Below are positions 19,370 to 28,450 of a stretch of 64,000 bases of DNA, piece by piece. Position numbers and translations under genes: made by a program. Position 1 is the first letter of the stretch, and each line of letters begins with the position of its first letter. The notes under the pieces were generated by a model that saw only the letters and a list, made by a program, of their open reading frames with translations, had not been told where the DNA came from and ran no database searches. This stretch comes from Pontivivens marinum (GTDB taxonomy: Bacteria > Pseudomonadota > Alphaproteobacteria > Rhodobacterales > Rhodobacteraceae): contig NZ_OCTN01000005.1 of assembly GCF_900231835.1 (NCBI RefSeq), positions 215,269 to 279,268 on the forward strand. The letters are read 5' to 3'.

Positions 19370-20124
19370 GCAGTTACGACCGCCGTGCCCCACTCACCGC
19401 ATTGCGCGGCCAGCCCAGCAGGCAAAGCACGGTCGGTAAAGATCGTATCAATATCCGCGAGCGAGGTAATCCGCGCCGGCGCCTGCCGCTGAAATTTCGA
19501 GTGATCCGCCACCAGAAAAGTCCGTCGCGCCTGCCGGATGATGGTTTGACTGACGCCAACCTCCTGAATATCGAAATCCAGCAAGTCCCCCTCCGCATCC
19601 ATTGCGGAACAACCGATGACCGCGAAATCGAATTTGAACTGCTGGATGGTCTGGATCGTCAGCGCACCGATCAATCCCCCATCGGACCGGCGCAGCGACC
19701 CACCGGCAACGATGATTTCGCAGCTCTCATTCTCGACCAGGATATTGGCCACGTTCATATTATTCGTCACCACCAACAGATTGCGGTGGGTCAGCAACTG
19801 ACGGGCCACGGCCTCCGTACTGGTGCCGATATTCAGAAAGATCGAGGCATCATCAGGGATCGCCGCGGCACAGGCGCTGGCGATTGCGTCCTTTGCCCCG
19901 TCATTCAGATCGCGCCGATCCTCATAGCCGATATTGACCGTGCTGGATGGCAGGATCGCGCCGCCATGGACGCGCTCCAACTTTCCGGCATCGGCCAGAT
20001 CGCTCAGATCGCGGCGAATGGTTTGATGGGTGACACCGAAATGCTCGGCCAATCCCTCAACCGTGACCTTTCGCGCGCGGCGCGCAATGTCGAGGATTTC
20101 AGGGTGGCGAAAGGTCTGTGACAT
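19366..20124 (-). CDS. DeoR/GlpR family transcriptional repressor
   Basis: This 252-aa regulator has the DeoR N-terminal helix-turn-helix (VTVEGLAEHFGVTHQTIRRDL, residues ~20-40, then LERVHGGAI) and a C-terminal DeoRC sugar-phosphate sensor with IFLNIGTSTEAVARQLL and VIGCSAMDAEGDLLDFD. The overall pattern is closest to GlpR. The start ATG 20124 has GGAGG immediately upstream. No glycerol or sugar operon is adjacent, so the regulated genes lie elsewhere. Effectors in this family are phosphorylated sugars or polyols. Confidence 0.88.
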   Translation of the reverse strand: MSQTFRHPEILDIARRARKVTVEGLAEHFGVTHQTIRRDLSDLADAGKLERVHGGAILPSSTVNIGYEDRRDLNDGAKDAIASACAAAIPDDASIFLNIGTSTEAVARQLLTHRNLLVVTNNMNVANILVENESCEIIVAGGSLRRSDGGLIGALTIQTIQQFKFDFAVIGCSAMDAEGDLLDFDIQEVGVSQTIIRQARRTFLVADHSKFQRQAPARITSLADIDTIFTDRALPAGLAAQCGEWGTAVVTA

Positions 20125-20175
20125 GCCTCCACTTACCCGCGTTTACGCATGATTTCCAGCCGGATCACCGCGTAA

Positions 20176-20757
20176 TTACCGGCCTATATCGCGCGCGGAC
20201 AGGGACGAGACATCGGCAACAATCAGCTCCGCCAAGGCATTAAACGCCCCCGATTGCGCCGTTGAAATGCCCGCAATCGTGTCCCCGCCAGTTGGCTGAG
20301 TGATGGCAAAGCTCTGCGCATGCTCAAACGTGCCCCGGTTCAGCGCAATGATGAAATACTGCCCCTCCAGCGTGTATTCACCGCCGACCTGCCCCACGGC
20401 ACGGCTAACCTGTACCTCCACCCGCAAATCGGCTCGGCTCAGCATGGGCCACGGTTCGGCCGCAACAGCCGTTTCCGGCAATCGCGCCGCCAGTGTCTGT
20501 GCAAGGCGCATCGTCAGCGCGCGCGGCGGCAGGTCCGCCCACAGCACATCATTGCGCAGGGAAACGGTGCCATCGGCCTGCTCCACCCCGATCTGTTCGC
20601 CCTGCGCATAATAGGGCAGGGAAACCTCGCGCAGCTCGATCGAGCGCGCAACACTGGTCGCCGCCACAGGATTAACGGTGACCGGCGCCAATTGGATGCG
20701 CGGTTCCGGCGCGGAAGTACACGCAGCCAACAGCACGGCAAGCATAAGGAAACGCAT
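20176..20757 (-). CDS. pqiC: PqiC-like outer-membrane lipoprotein, ABC-type transport auxiliary
   Basis: This 193-aa protein has a lipoprotein signal peptide with lipobox LLAAC (MRFLMLAVLLAACTSAPEP), followed by an LptE/PqiC-like domain containing VARSIELREVSLPYYAQGEQIGVE and LWADLPPRALTMRLAQTL. PqiC anchors the PqiB tunnel at the outer membrane. It sits 23 bases after pqiB on the same strand, last in the pqiA-pqiA-pqiB-pqiC order. AAGGA is seven bases before ATG 20757. The family call relies on the lipobox, the ALTMRLAQTLAARLPET-like helix and the context. Confidence 0.82.
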   Translation of the reverse strand: MRFLMLAVLLAACTSAPEPRIQLAPVTVNPVAATSVARSIELREVSLPYYAQGEQIGVEQADGTVSLRNDVLWADLPPRALTMRLAQTLAARLPETAVAAEPWPMLSRADLRVEVQVSRAVGQVGGEYTLEGQYFIIALNRGTFEHAQSFAITQPTGGDTIAGISTAQSGAFNALAELIVADVSSLSARDIGR

Positions 20758-20780
20758 GGTTTAATCCTTTCAGGATGCGG

Positions 20781-23780
20781 TCAGCGACCGATCAGCAGCG
20801 AGTTCGGGTTACGCTCAATCTGACGCACCAATGCGGTGATCGCACGGGCAGTGTCGCGGAATTCACGGATGGCGCGCAGGGCCTCATCATTCACAACAGA
20901 GCCCTCGCCATAGGCGGCAATGGTCGCGCTAGACTGCACGCTCAGCGCATCCAGACGCGCCAGCAGATCAGGCACATCAACGGCAGCCAGACGAATGGCC
21001 TCCATCGTGCGTTCAGCCGCGCTCAACGTATCGCCCAGCCCCTGTGCAACGCCCGCACCGCGCAAATCCTGCAAGGTCAGCCGCACCTCGCGCAGGGCCT
21101 CGGTCAGGATCGCGGGCAGGTCCTGCGCGCCGGGTGCGGCAAGGATCGCATCGGCGCTGCGCAGCACGTCCTGTGCGGTTTGGGCCAATTGGTCCAGCTC
21201 GACATTCTCTGCGTCCGAAACCACGGCACCGATCCGCTCCATCAGCTCAGGCACGCCATCTGTCGCCTGCGCAACACTGGCCGCCGCACGGCCCGCATCG
21301 GCCAGTGCGGTTTGCAGGCGTTCGCCCAGCTCCGCCGCGACCAGATCGTCCAGCAAAGCGCGCGCACTGCGCACACCCGCACTGATATCTGCCGGAATTG
21401 CCTGCGTGGATGGGTCCTCCAGCAAAGCACGTAATGCGGCCAGCGAAGCCGTTGCCTGCGCTGGCAATGCCTGGGTCTGCGGGTCGGACAGGATGGTATC
21501 AACCTCCGCGATTACGCCACTCAGCGCATCCGGAATGGTTTTGGAGGCTTCGGCGATTTCCGACAGGCTTGCCGCCGCCTGCGTGGCAGAACTCAGCGTT
21601 TCGCCCAGCAATTGCGCGACATTCGCATCATCTATCGCGGCCAATGTGCGGTTGATCGTGACCAAGCTGGCCAAGGTTTCCGCAGGCAATGCTTGCGTTG
21701 CCTCATCATCCAGAATCCCCCGTGCCGATCGCAGCACACCCGTCAGTTCCGCCGGAGCAGCCGCCAGTTCGGGGTTGGACAGGAACGTATTCGCCGTATT
21801 GGCCAGCGCATCGACATCCTCAATCAACGCGGCCAGTGTTTCGGGCAGGTCAGCGGCACCATCGGTCAGCGCGGCAATGCCAGTGGCGGCCGACGCCCCC
21901 TCCTGCAATGCAGTGGCAAGACGCCCCGCAATATCCGCTTCGCCAAATTCAGCCAGAATATCCTCGGCCTGCGCCAATGCACGGCCCAGCGCATCCGGCG
22001 CGGATTGCAGGGCGGGGCTAGACGTAACCGCCTGAATATCCGATAGCAATGCCGCCGCCTGGGTCGGCAGGGAACGCGCCGCCGGATCATCAATCAGACC
22101 CTGCGCCGAGGACACAAATTCCTGCGTTGCGCGCAATGTCGCGGCAAGGTCGGGCGTCAGTTCGCTGGTCGTTTGATCCACGGTCCGCGCCAATGCGGAA
22201 ATATCGGCAACCGTCGTGGTGAATGCCTCAACCAATGCGGCCTCCTGCGCGTCCTCCAGCAAACCACGCAGAGCGGTCAGACCGGCCAGCAATTCACCCG
22301 GCGCCTGTTTCACACCATCCGATTGCAGCAACCCACGCAGATCGGAGATGGCGGCATTTGCCTCCACCGGAATTTGGCGCAATTCGGGATCGCTGAGCAG
22401 CGAGGTAACTGCGTTCAATGCCTGTGTTGCGGCAGTCATGATCGCCTCAACCGGCAATTCGTCGATACGGGTGATCAGCCCCTCCGCCGTTTCGGCCAAG
22501 CCTGATGTCGGCGTTTCAACCGTTGGAATCCGCGGGAAGGGACGGTTATCCAGATTCAGCTCCGCCGGTTCCGCATCCGGAATTTCGGCCAGTTCGATGC
22601 TTTGCGACCCGGACAGAATGGAGGGGGAGGTCAATTGCGCGCGCAGGCCGCTATCCGCAACCAGTTCACCCAACAGCGCAAGGGTCAGGCTGGCATCCGC
22701 CCCCGATGGCAGGCCAAATCGGCCCGGCTCAATCTCAAACGCGGCCAACAGTTCAACCGCGCGGCTGCCCTGCTCACCGGCCAATCGGGCCGAGACACTG
22801 GTAACGGACCCGACCGGAATCCCGCGATAGGACACCTGCGCCCCAACGCGTAAGCCGTTGACCGAACCCGGGAAAACCGCAGAGATCGTTACCGGTGCGC
22901 GCACCAGCGTATCAAATAGCGAGGATCGCGCCGTGTCTGCATCGGGGTACAGCCGGAACGCCCGCTCCGCCGTCACCTGTTTGCCATCAGGAAACACGGT
23001 GTCAAATGTAACACCGCCGCGCAGCAGCGCCGTCAGGCTGCCCACATCCAGCGACGCACCGCTGGTATCAAGGTTGAAGCTAAATCCCGACGCATCCCAG
23101 AACCGCGTCCCCTCATTGATCAGATCATTATAGGGTTCACGCACAAAGGCGGTATAGACGATGCGACTGCCATCATCGGACAGCGCTACATCCTCAACCT
23201 GCCCGACCTCGATCCCCTTAAACAGCATGGGCGACCCGATCGAAATCGAGCTGGCCAACGACGTGTTCAGCGTCAGCCGCAGGCCCGGTTCATCCAGTGG
23301 CGTCAGGGGCGCGCGCTCCAACCCGGTGAAATCATAGGCAGTGCGACCCGGATTCATTGGCAATTGAACGCTCAGATAGGAGCCGCTGATAACCGTGCTA
23401 AGCCCCGAAATGCCCTGCGCGGTAATCTCGGGCTCCACGATCCAGAACACCGCCTCGCTGGTCACATAGGGGGCGATTTCAGGCTCTAGCCGGATATGTA
23501 CCAACACGTCATTCAGGCCGGCGCCAAAGCCGACTTCCTCAACATGCCCAATCGTCACATCGCGGTATCGTAACACCGTTTGCGACGCCGAAACCCCAGA
23601 GGCGCTGGCGAAATGCACAACCACAACAGGCCCGCGCGAGGTAAAGGTCTGCACCGTCACCACAGCCGCCACGATCAACGCAACCAGCGGAATCGCCCAT
23701 ACCAGCGAGAAACGTTTCCATAGCGGCGTATGGGCTTCCGTCTCGATCCGGGGCGCGGGGGGCTGCGGCATGTCAGTCAA
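20781..23780 (-). CDS. pqiB: PqiB-like MCE protein with a very long helical repeat tail
   Basis: This 999-aa protein has one N-terminal membrane helix (residues ~27-46), then three MCE domains, beginning near 50, 165 and 290, each with a hydrophobic RYRDVTIGHVEEV-like segment (LFKGIEVGQVEDV, SYRGIPVGSVTSV). The remaining ~570 residues are helical repeats recurring every ~100-130 residues: LLSDPELRQIP, LIDDPAARSLP, FLSNPELAAAP, ILSDPQTQALP, LLEDPSTQAIP. PqiB bridges the inner and outer membranes to move lipids. AAGGATATCTGAA places the ribosome site eight bases before TTG 23780, better than the ATG at 23771. E. coli PqiB is about 550 residues, so this one is nearly twice as long. Confidence 0.9.
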   Translation of the reverse strand: MTDMPQPPAPRIETEAHTPLWKRFSLVWAIPLVALIVAAVVTVQTFTSRGPVVVVHFASASGVSASQTVLRYRDVTIGHVEEVGFGAGLNDVLVHIRLEPEIAPYVTSEAVFWIVEPEITAQGISGLSTVISGSYLSVQLPMNPGRTAYDFTGLERAPLTPLDEPGLRLTLNTSLASSISIGSPMLFKGIEVGQVEDVALSDDGSRIVYTAFVREPYNDLINEGTRFWDASGFSFNLDTSGASLDVGSLTALLRGGVTFDTVFPDGKQVTAERAFRLYPDADTARSSLFDTLVRAPVTISAVFPGSVNGLRVGAQVSYRGIPVGSVTSVSARLAGEQGSRAVELLAAFEIEPGRFGLPSGADASLTLALLGELVADSGLRAQLTSPSILSGSQSIELAEIPDAEPAELNLDNRPFPRIPTVETPTSGLAETAEGLITRIDELPVEAIMTAATQALNAVTSLLSDPELRQIPVEANAAISDLRGLLQSDGVKQAPGELLAGLTALRGLLEDAQEAALVEAFTTTVADISALARTVDQTTSELTPDLAATLRATQEFVSSAQGLIDDPAARSLPTQAAALLSDIQAVTSSPALQSAPDALGRALAQAEDILAEFGEADIAGRLATALQEGASAATGIAALTDGAADLPETLAALIEDVDALANTANTFLSNPELAAAPAELTGVLRSARGILDDEATQALPAETLASLVTINRTLAAIDDANVAQLLGETLSSATQAAASLSEIAEASKTIPDALSGVIAEVDTILSDPQTQALPAQATASLAALRALLEDPSTQAIPADISAGVRSARALLDDLVAAELGERLQTALADAGRAAASVAQATDGVPELMERIGAVVSDAENVELDQLAQTAQDVLRSADAILAAPGAQDLPAILTEALREVRLTLQDLRGAGVAQGLGDTLSAAERTMEAIRLAAVDVPDLLARLDALSVQSSATIAAYGEGSVVNDEALRAIREFRDTARAITALVRQIERNPNSLLIGR

Positions 23781-23781
23781 T

Positions 23782-24402
23782 TCAGATATCCTTCGCCGTA
23801 CTCTCAGGCTGATCCCAGATCAGCCGTGGGTCAAATGACTGCGCCGATAGCATTGTAAATGCCACGGACAGTGCAAAACAAACTGCGGCCGGACCGGGAT
23901 GCACGCTTGCTGCTGCGCCCAGTTGCACCAACGCCGCCAACAACGCCACTACGAACACATCGATCATGGACCAGCGCCCAACGAATTCAATGATTTCATG
24001 CAGGTGAACCCGCGAATGGCGGCTCAAACCACTGGGCCGCGTGACCGACCACGCCAATAATGCAATCACGCCAAACTTACTCAACGGAACCACCACCGAC
24101 GCGAAAAAGATAATGGCCGCAATGCCGTAGGCGCCCGCCTCGACCAGAACCACAACACCACCGACAATGGTATCCTCATGCGTCGTGGCCAATTGCCGTG
24201 TGGCCAGCATCGGGTACAGGTTGGCCGGAATATAGGCGATGACCCCAACGATCAGCCACGCCCAAACCCGTTGAATACTTTGGGGTTTTCGTGAATGCAG
24301 CTTTGCCGCACAGCGTCGGCAAGTGGTCTGGTCTGCATTATGCACCAGCTCACACCGATGGCACGCGACCATGCCTGCCTCACGCGCTGTGGTGACGCTC
24401 AT
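23782..24402 (-). CDS. pqiA: PqiA-like membrane protein, second half
   Basis: This 206-aa protein begins with a four-cysteine zinc ribbon (CHRCELVHNADQTTCRRC, residues ~14-31), then a PqiA domain of four membrane helices with VIAYIPANLYPMLATRQL and GRWSMIDVFVVALLAALVQLG. E. coli PqiA carries two such modules in one chain; here two separate genes each supply one. It overlaps the upstream pqiA gene by ATGA (24399-24402) and ends one base before the pqiB TTG start, so it is tightly coupled. It probably energises or gates the PqiB lipid channel in the inner membrane. Confidence 0.87.
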   Translation of the reverse strand: MSVTTAREAGMVACHRCELVHNADQTTCRRCAAKLHSRKPQSIQRVWAWLIVGVIAYIPANLYPMLATRQLATTHEDTIVGGVVVLVEAGAYGIAAIIFFASVVVPLSKFGVIALLAWSVTRPSGLSRHSRVHLHEIIEFVGRWSMIDVFVVALLAALVQLGAAASVHPGPAAVCFALSVAFTMLSAQSFDPRLIWDQPESTAKDI

Positions 24403-25001
24403 TTCTCATCATCCAGAATGGACCAGATCGAAGCCGAATCCGTGATCTGACGCTCAAATGCAATGATAACGACCGCCGCGCAAAATGCCCAAAAGGCAGG
24501 GCCAAATCCGATGGTGGCCAGATCCGCCACCTTGACCAAGGCAACTGCGGACCCGAGCACGAAAATCTCAGCCATGGACCATGGGCGCAGCGCCTCTGAC
24601 CAACGGAATACCCGTGCAGCATGGCGCGGGGCGGCCCCCCCACGCCATAGTGGAAACAGGGCGTAGACCAGAAAACCCACGCGCATCAGCGGGATAGCAA
24701 TAATGCTGGCCGTAACCGCAGCCGTTAGCGGGATCAACCAACCGGTCAGGAATGCCGCCGCAACACCCAGCAAAGTCGTGGTGTTGCCAAAGCCCAATTC
24801 CTCAATCGACAGGAACGGAAAGAACAGCGCAAACAGGATCAGGATCGCCACAGCAAAGGCCATGGCCAGCGTGCGATCCAGCGATGTTTGCCGCCCCGAA
24901 ACCAGCATTCTGTCACAGCGCAGGCAATAGGCCCGCTGTCCGACCCGCAGGTCAGGCACATCGTGTAGCGCGTCACAGGAGGGGCAAGCGAGTAATGTCA
25001 T
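24399..25001 (-). CDS. pqiA: PqiA-like membrane protein, first half
   Basis: This 200-aa protein has a zinc ribbon CPSCDALHDVPDL...CLRC (residues ~6-29) and one PqiA domain with FALFFPFLSIEELGF and a C-terminal RPWSMAEIFVLGSAVALVKVADL helix. This is the second, separately encoded PqiA module. I prefer ATG 25001 (MTLLACPSC), which puts the ribbon at the N-terminus; ATG 25019 is the alternative, and neither has a strong ribosome site. It is the first gene of the four-gene pqi operon. Confidence 0.86.
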   Translation of the reverse strand: MTLLACPSCDALHDVPDLRVGQRAYCLRCDRMLVSGRQTSLDRTLAMAFAVAILILFALFFPFLSIEELGFGNTTTLLGVAAAFLTGWLIPLTAAVTASIIAIPLMRVGFLVYALFPLWRGGAAPRHAARVFRWSEALRPWSMAEIFVLGSAVALVKVADLATIGFGPAFWAFCAAVVIIAFERQITDSASIWSILDDEK

Positions 25002-25052
25002 GCAGCCAAGATAGTGCATCCGCGGCCATAGGCCAGCACCGCAAATCCGAAT

Positions 25053-25061
25053 TTATCCACA
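25053..25061 (+). promoter_or_regulatory. Isolated consensus DnaA box
   Basis: TTATCCACA is a perfect 9-mer DnaA box in the short gap between the pqi operon start and the hslU terminator. It is a single copy with no AT-rich unwinding element beside it, so it is unlikely to be an origin. It could be a DnaA-titration or regulatory site, or chance. Confidence 0.3.
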
Positions 25062-25127
25062 GGCTGGAAAGTGGCTGCTTTCCGGCTGCTCTGTGGCTGG
25101 CAGAATCTGCCCTATCGCATTCTGGAA

Positions 25128-25163
25128 ATATCCCCGCCGGAGGCATTCAACCGGCGGGGATAT
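25128..25163 (-). terminator. Strong hairpin downstream of hslU
   Basis: ATATCCCCGCCGG (25128-25140) and CCGGCGGGGATAT (25151-25163) form a perfect 13-bp stem with a 10-base loop, nine bases beyond the hslU stop. There is no T-run on either strand, so it may be a Rho-dependent or stability element. Confidence 0.65.
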
Positions 25164-25171
25164 GCGCCACG

Positions 25172-26479
25172 TTACAGGACGTAGCGGCTCAGATCGGTGG
25201 AGCGGCTCAGCTCTCCCAGATACTTTTCTACAAACTCAGCGTTCACCACGACCGCCTCACCGGAACGATCCGGCGCGGTAAAGCTTAGCTCCTCGAACAC
25301 CCGTTCCAGCACGGTGTACAAACGTCGCGCACCGATATTTTCGACGTTGCTGTTCACCTCCGCCGCGATGCGGGCGAGGTTTGAGATACCGTCATCGGTG
25401 AACGTAACCGTCACGCCCTCCGTTCCGAGCAGAGCGGTATATTGGCGGGTCAGGGCATTGTCCGTCTCCGTCAGAATCCGCACAAAATCGCTCTCGGTCA
25501 GGGCGCGCAGTTCAACACGGATCGGCAGGCGACCCTGAAGTTCGGGCAACAGATCCGACGGCTTTGCCACGTGGAACGCACCCGATGCGATGAACAGGAT
25601 GTGGTCGGTCTTCACCGGGCCATGCTTGGTGGAAACGGTCGTTCCCTCGATCAAAGGCAGCAGATCGCGCTGCACACCCTCACGGCTAACCTCACCACCA
25701 CGGCCATCCTGTTTCGAGGCAACCTTGTCGATCTCGTCAATGAAAACGATGCCGGATTGTTCAACGACCTGCACCGCCTCACGGGTCAGAGCTTCCTCAT
25801 CCAGCAGTTTATCTGCTTCCTCAGCGATCAGGATTTCATAGCTGTCGGCCACGCGCAGGCGTTTTTTGGTTTTACGCCCGCCCATCGCCTTACCGAACAG
25901 CGACCCAAGGTCCATCATCTGACCACCACCGGGGGGCATTCCGGGAATTTCCATATTGCCCAGCGGGTTCGAGGTATCAGACACCTCAACCTCGATTTCC
26001 GTATCGTCCAGCAGGCCGTCGCGCAGTTTTTTGCGGAACATGTCGCGGGTTTGCTCGCGTGCTCCCTCACCGGCCAATGCGGCGATGACGCGGGCCTCGG
26101 CGGCCTCATGCGCCTTGGATTTGACCTCCTCACGACGGTATTCGCGAGTCATCACGATGGAGGCGTCCACCAGATCGCGGATGATCTGTTCCACGTCACG
26201 GCCGACATAACCGACCTCGGTGAATTTGGTTGCCTCAACCTTGATAAACGGGGCGCGGGCCAGTTTGGCGAGGCGGCGCGAGATCTCGGTCTTACCTACG
26301 CCGGTGGGTCCGATCATCAGGATGTTCTTGGGGTAAACTTCCTCGGCCATGGCATCGTCCAGCCGTTGGCGGCGCCACCGATTGCGCAGGGCGACGGCGA
26401 CGGCACGCTTTGCGTCCGCTTGGCCGATGATAAAGCGATCCAGCTCCGAGACGATCTCACGGGGGGTCAGGTCGGTCAT
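25172..26479 (-). CDS. hslU: ATP-dependent protease ATPase subunit HslU
   Basis: This 435-aa AAA+ unfoldase feeds substrates into the HslV peptidase. It starts with the typical [20 protein letters not shown]. Walker A is [16 protein letters not shown] near residue 62, Walker B is VFIDEIDKV in the second half, and the C-terminus ends STDLSRYVL, as required to dock into HslV. The intermediate I-domain spans about 110-230. ATG 26479 follows AGGAGAGGACATTAC. It lies 43 bases downstream of hslV, forming the standard hslVU operon, usually heat-shock controlled. Confidence 0.97.
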   Translation of the reverse strand: MTDLTPREIVSELDRFIIGQADAKRAVAVALRNRWRRQRLDDAMAEEVYPKNILMIGPTGVGKTEISRRLAKLARAPFIKVEATKFTEVGYVGRDVEQIIRDLVDASIVMTREYRREEVKSKAHEAAEARVIAALAGEGAREQTRDMFRKKLRDGLLDDTEIEVEVSDTSNPLGNMEIPGMPPGGGQMMDLGSLFGKAMGGRKTKKRLRVADSYEILIAEEADKLLDEEALTREAVQVVEQSGIVFIDEIDKVASKQDGRGGEVSREGVQRDLLPLIEGTTVSTKHGPVKTDHILFIASGAFHVAKPSDLLPELQGRLPIRVELRALTESDFVRILTETDNALTRQYTALLGTEGVTVTFTDDGISNLARIAAEVNSNVENIGARRLYTVLERVFEELSFTAPDRSGEAVVVNAEFVEKYLGELSRSTDLSRYVL

Positions 26480-26522
26480 GTAATGTCCTCTCCTAAGGGC
26501 AGAGATAGGGGGTAGCCGGAGG

Positions 26523-27077
26523 TCAGATGACCTCAACCGTGGCGTTGCCATTGGTGTAGACGCAGATATCGGCGGCGATGCTCAACGCACGGCGGGCAAT
26601 TGCCTCGGCGTCCATATCCTGATCCATCAGCGCGCGTGCTGCGGCCAGTGCGAAATTACCGCCCGATCCAACTGCCGCGATGTCATGTTCAGGTTCCAGC
26701 ACATCGCCCGCGCCGGTCACGATGAACAGGTCGGTCCCGTCGGTGACGATCAGCATCGCCTCCAGATTGCGCAGGTATTTGTCGGTGCGCCAATCCTTGG
26801 CCAGATCAACGCAGGCGCGGGCCAGTTGGCCGGGGGTTGCCTCCAGCTTCGTCTCAAGCCGTTCCAGCAGGGTAAAGGCGTCGGCGGTTGATCCGGCAAA
26901 ACCGCAAATCACGTCCGAACCACCGGGGCTGAGCCGCCGGACCTTACGCGCGGTGCCCTTCATCACGGTGGGGCCAACGCTGACCTGACCGTCGCCCACA
27001 ACGGCAACGCGGCCGCCCTTGCGCACCGCGACGATGGTTGTGCCGTGCCAACCGGGGAAACGTGTGTCGTCGCTCAT
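26523..27077 (-). CDS. hslV: ATP-dependent protease peptidase subunit HslV
   Basis: This 184-aa threonine peptidase belongs to the proteasome-like Ntn-hydrolase family. The precursor [12 protein letters not shown] is presumably removed to expose the catalytic Thr13 ([12 protein letters not shown]). Supporting motifs are [23 protein letters not shown] and [14 protein letters not shown]. The start ATG 27077 follows TGAGGAGAGCGAT. It pairs with hslU downstream to form the HslUV protease. The 12-residue propeptide is longer than the single Met of E. coli HslV but is usual in alphaproteobacteria. Confidence 0.97.
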   Translation of the reverse strand: MSDDTRFPGWHGTTIVAVRKGGRVAVVGDGQVSVGPTVMKGTARKVRRLSPGGSDVICGFAGSTADAFTLLERLETKLEATPGQLARACVDLAKDWRTDKYLRNLEAMLIVTDGTDLFIVTGAGDVLEPEHDIAAVGSGGNFALAAARALMDQDMDAEAIARRALSIAADICVYTNGNATVEVI

Positions 27078-27179
27078 ATCGCTCTCCTCATGTCGTCGTT
27101 CCGTGGCAGATAGGGGCTGCAAGCGGGATTTGACAGGGCAGAAGCATGCGGCGCGGATATTTCGGGAATGCGAGGCCGC

Positions 27180-27824
27180 TCAGCGCGCGGTCCGGGCACG
27201 ACGCAACAGCGGTGGCGCAATCAGCCATCCGGCCAGCGCGCCGCCCAGATGCGCCTGCCATGCCAGCGTGCCACCCAGCCCGAAATGCAGCGCGATGTTC
27301 AGCACCGTCATCGTGCCGATAAACTGCAAAACCGGTGTGATCGGCCGACCGCTGGCGCGCAGGGCTGTAAACTCCCACCGCTTCCACGCGGCCATAAAGC
27401 CAAAGGCAGCGCCGGACGCGCCCACCATCGGGATCAGGCCGTCCGGTCCCAGCAGTGCAAATCCCGCACCGCCCGCAATGGCAGTCACCGCAAACAGCAC
27501 CAGCATCCGCAACTCACCACAGAACATCACAACCATGCGCCCGATGGACAGCAGGATCACCGTATTCATCACCACGTGGATGATACCGCTGTGCAAAAAA
27601 GCGTGCGTTATGAACATTGAATAGGGTTGCAGATCAAAGGCCGGCTGCACCTCGTCAAAGATCAGCGGCCGCCAGAACGCGCCATGGGTATAGGCCCAGC
27701 GCCGTGTGATATCGGTCAGGCCAAGGTCCGATAGTTGCAGCAGCCCCTCGATCGCCAACAACAGGACTGTCAGCGCCCATAGGGCACGCATTGGCGGGGT
27801 CGCGGGGGGCTGTTGATCTGTCAT
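27180..27824 (-). CDS. Rhomboid family intramembrane serine protease
   Basis: This 214-aa integral membrane protein has six predicted helices. The catalytic dyad is visible: Ser137 in the GASGAAFGF motif and His192 in AWQAHLGGALAGW. The helix-2 motif HSGIIHVVMN (residues 78-87) supplies the oxyanion His83 and Asn87. It should therefore be an active rhomboid. It is on the same strand as hslVU, about 100 bases upstream, and could be cotranscribed. Substrates are unknown. Confidence 0.92.
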   Translation of the reverse strand: MTDQQPPATPPMRALWALTVLLLAIEGLLQLSDLGLTDITRRWAYTHGAFWRPLIFDEVQPAFDLQPYSMFITHAFLHSGIIHVVMNTVILLSIGRMVVMFCGELRMLVLFAVTAIAGGAGFALLGPDGLIPMVGASGAAFGFMAAWKRWEFTALRASGRPITPVLQFIGTMTVLNIALHFGLGGTLAWQAHLGGALAGWLIAPPLLRRARTAR

Positions 27825-28355
27825 TCCTATTGCTTACGACAGTCCGCCCCAGATGCAAATCATGATTAATGCACCGATCTTATGGAACCAATTCAATGTT
27901 CGATTGTTGAGCAGTAATGGATTGCGCCAAAATTTCAGCTAACTAATCCGTTGTTCTAACTGTAGTTTTACTGAATCATCTTGTTTGGAAAGAGCAAACC
28001 ATCGGAATGCAGGTAAAAATCGCGGTCACGCAAAATAGCGCTACGAAACCGGATTTGGCCGCTGATATTGCAGGTGCTTCACAGCGCCACATGATCCGCG
28101 ATCTGCCTGCACGCAATTACGATGCAGATAACCGCCGTGATTTGCACGCGGAAATGTGGTACGCTTCTGGTAGCGACCACCGCCCAATGCGGGCGCATGA
28201 CGGGATCAGCGCGCATGCGTTTGGCCGGTCAGCGGCTGAAATACCGGGCTTTATTGATGTTGATGTGCGCGTGGGGGCCGCACTTGTCACTTGTGATTAC
28301 GCCGACTGCATCTGTGCGTCGCGGGATCGCAGGTTGAGTAAAGTGGACCCCCCTG
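27825..28355. other. 531-base region with no firm gene upstream of the PaaX regulator
   Basis: The left 180 bases are AT-rich and hold an AATCATGATT palindrome near 27858; this is probably the promoter region of the rhomboid gene and of whatever lies to the right. The right part carries one doubtful reading frame starting at 28007 (listed separately). No RNA gene or terminator is evident. Confidence 0.5.
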
Positions 28356-28450
28356 ATGACAACCTTCGAAGATCCCCCACCCGACCCGATTATCGAGCAT
28401 ATGCGCGGTGGCGATATGCGGGTTCGCAGCCTTCTGATCACGATCTATGA
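28007..28450 (+). CDS. Doubtful hypothetical protein
   Basis: An open frame of 147 codons begins at ATG 28007, with a GGAAAGAG element about 13 bases upstream, and overlaps the PaaX-type gene by 95 bases in another frame. The product would be polar and soluble, with four cysteines, and shows no motif I recognise. The overlapping C-terminal third (after about residue 115) is Arg/Asp/Pro-rich, as expected from out-of-frame reading, so at best only the first part is meaningful. It may be a degraded gene or not a gene at all. Confidence 0.25.
   Translation: MQVKIAVTQNSATKPDLAADIAGASQRHMIRDLPARNYDADNRRDLHAEMWYASGSDHRPMRAHDGISAHAFGRSAAEIPGFIDVDVRVGAALVTCDYADCICASRDRRLSKVDPPDDNLRRSPTRPDYRAYARWRYAGSQPSDHDL

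Noticed and set aside
25053..25061. Chromosome origin at the DnaA box
   Set aside because: Only one box, with no AT-rich unwinding region or box cluster in the 150-base gap.
25442..26515. 357-codon plus-strand frame within hslU
   Set aside because: hslU is unambiguous, and this is its complement.
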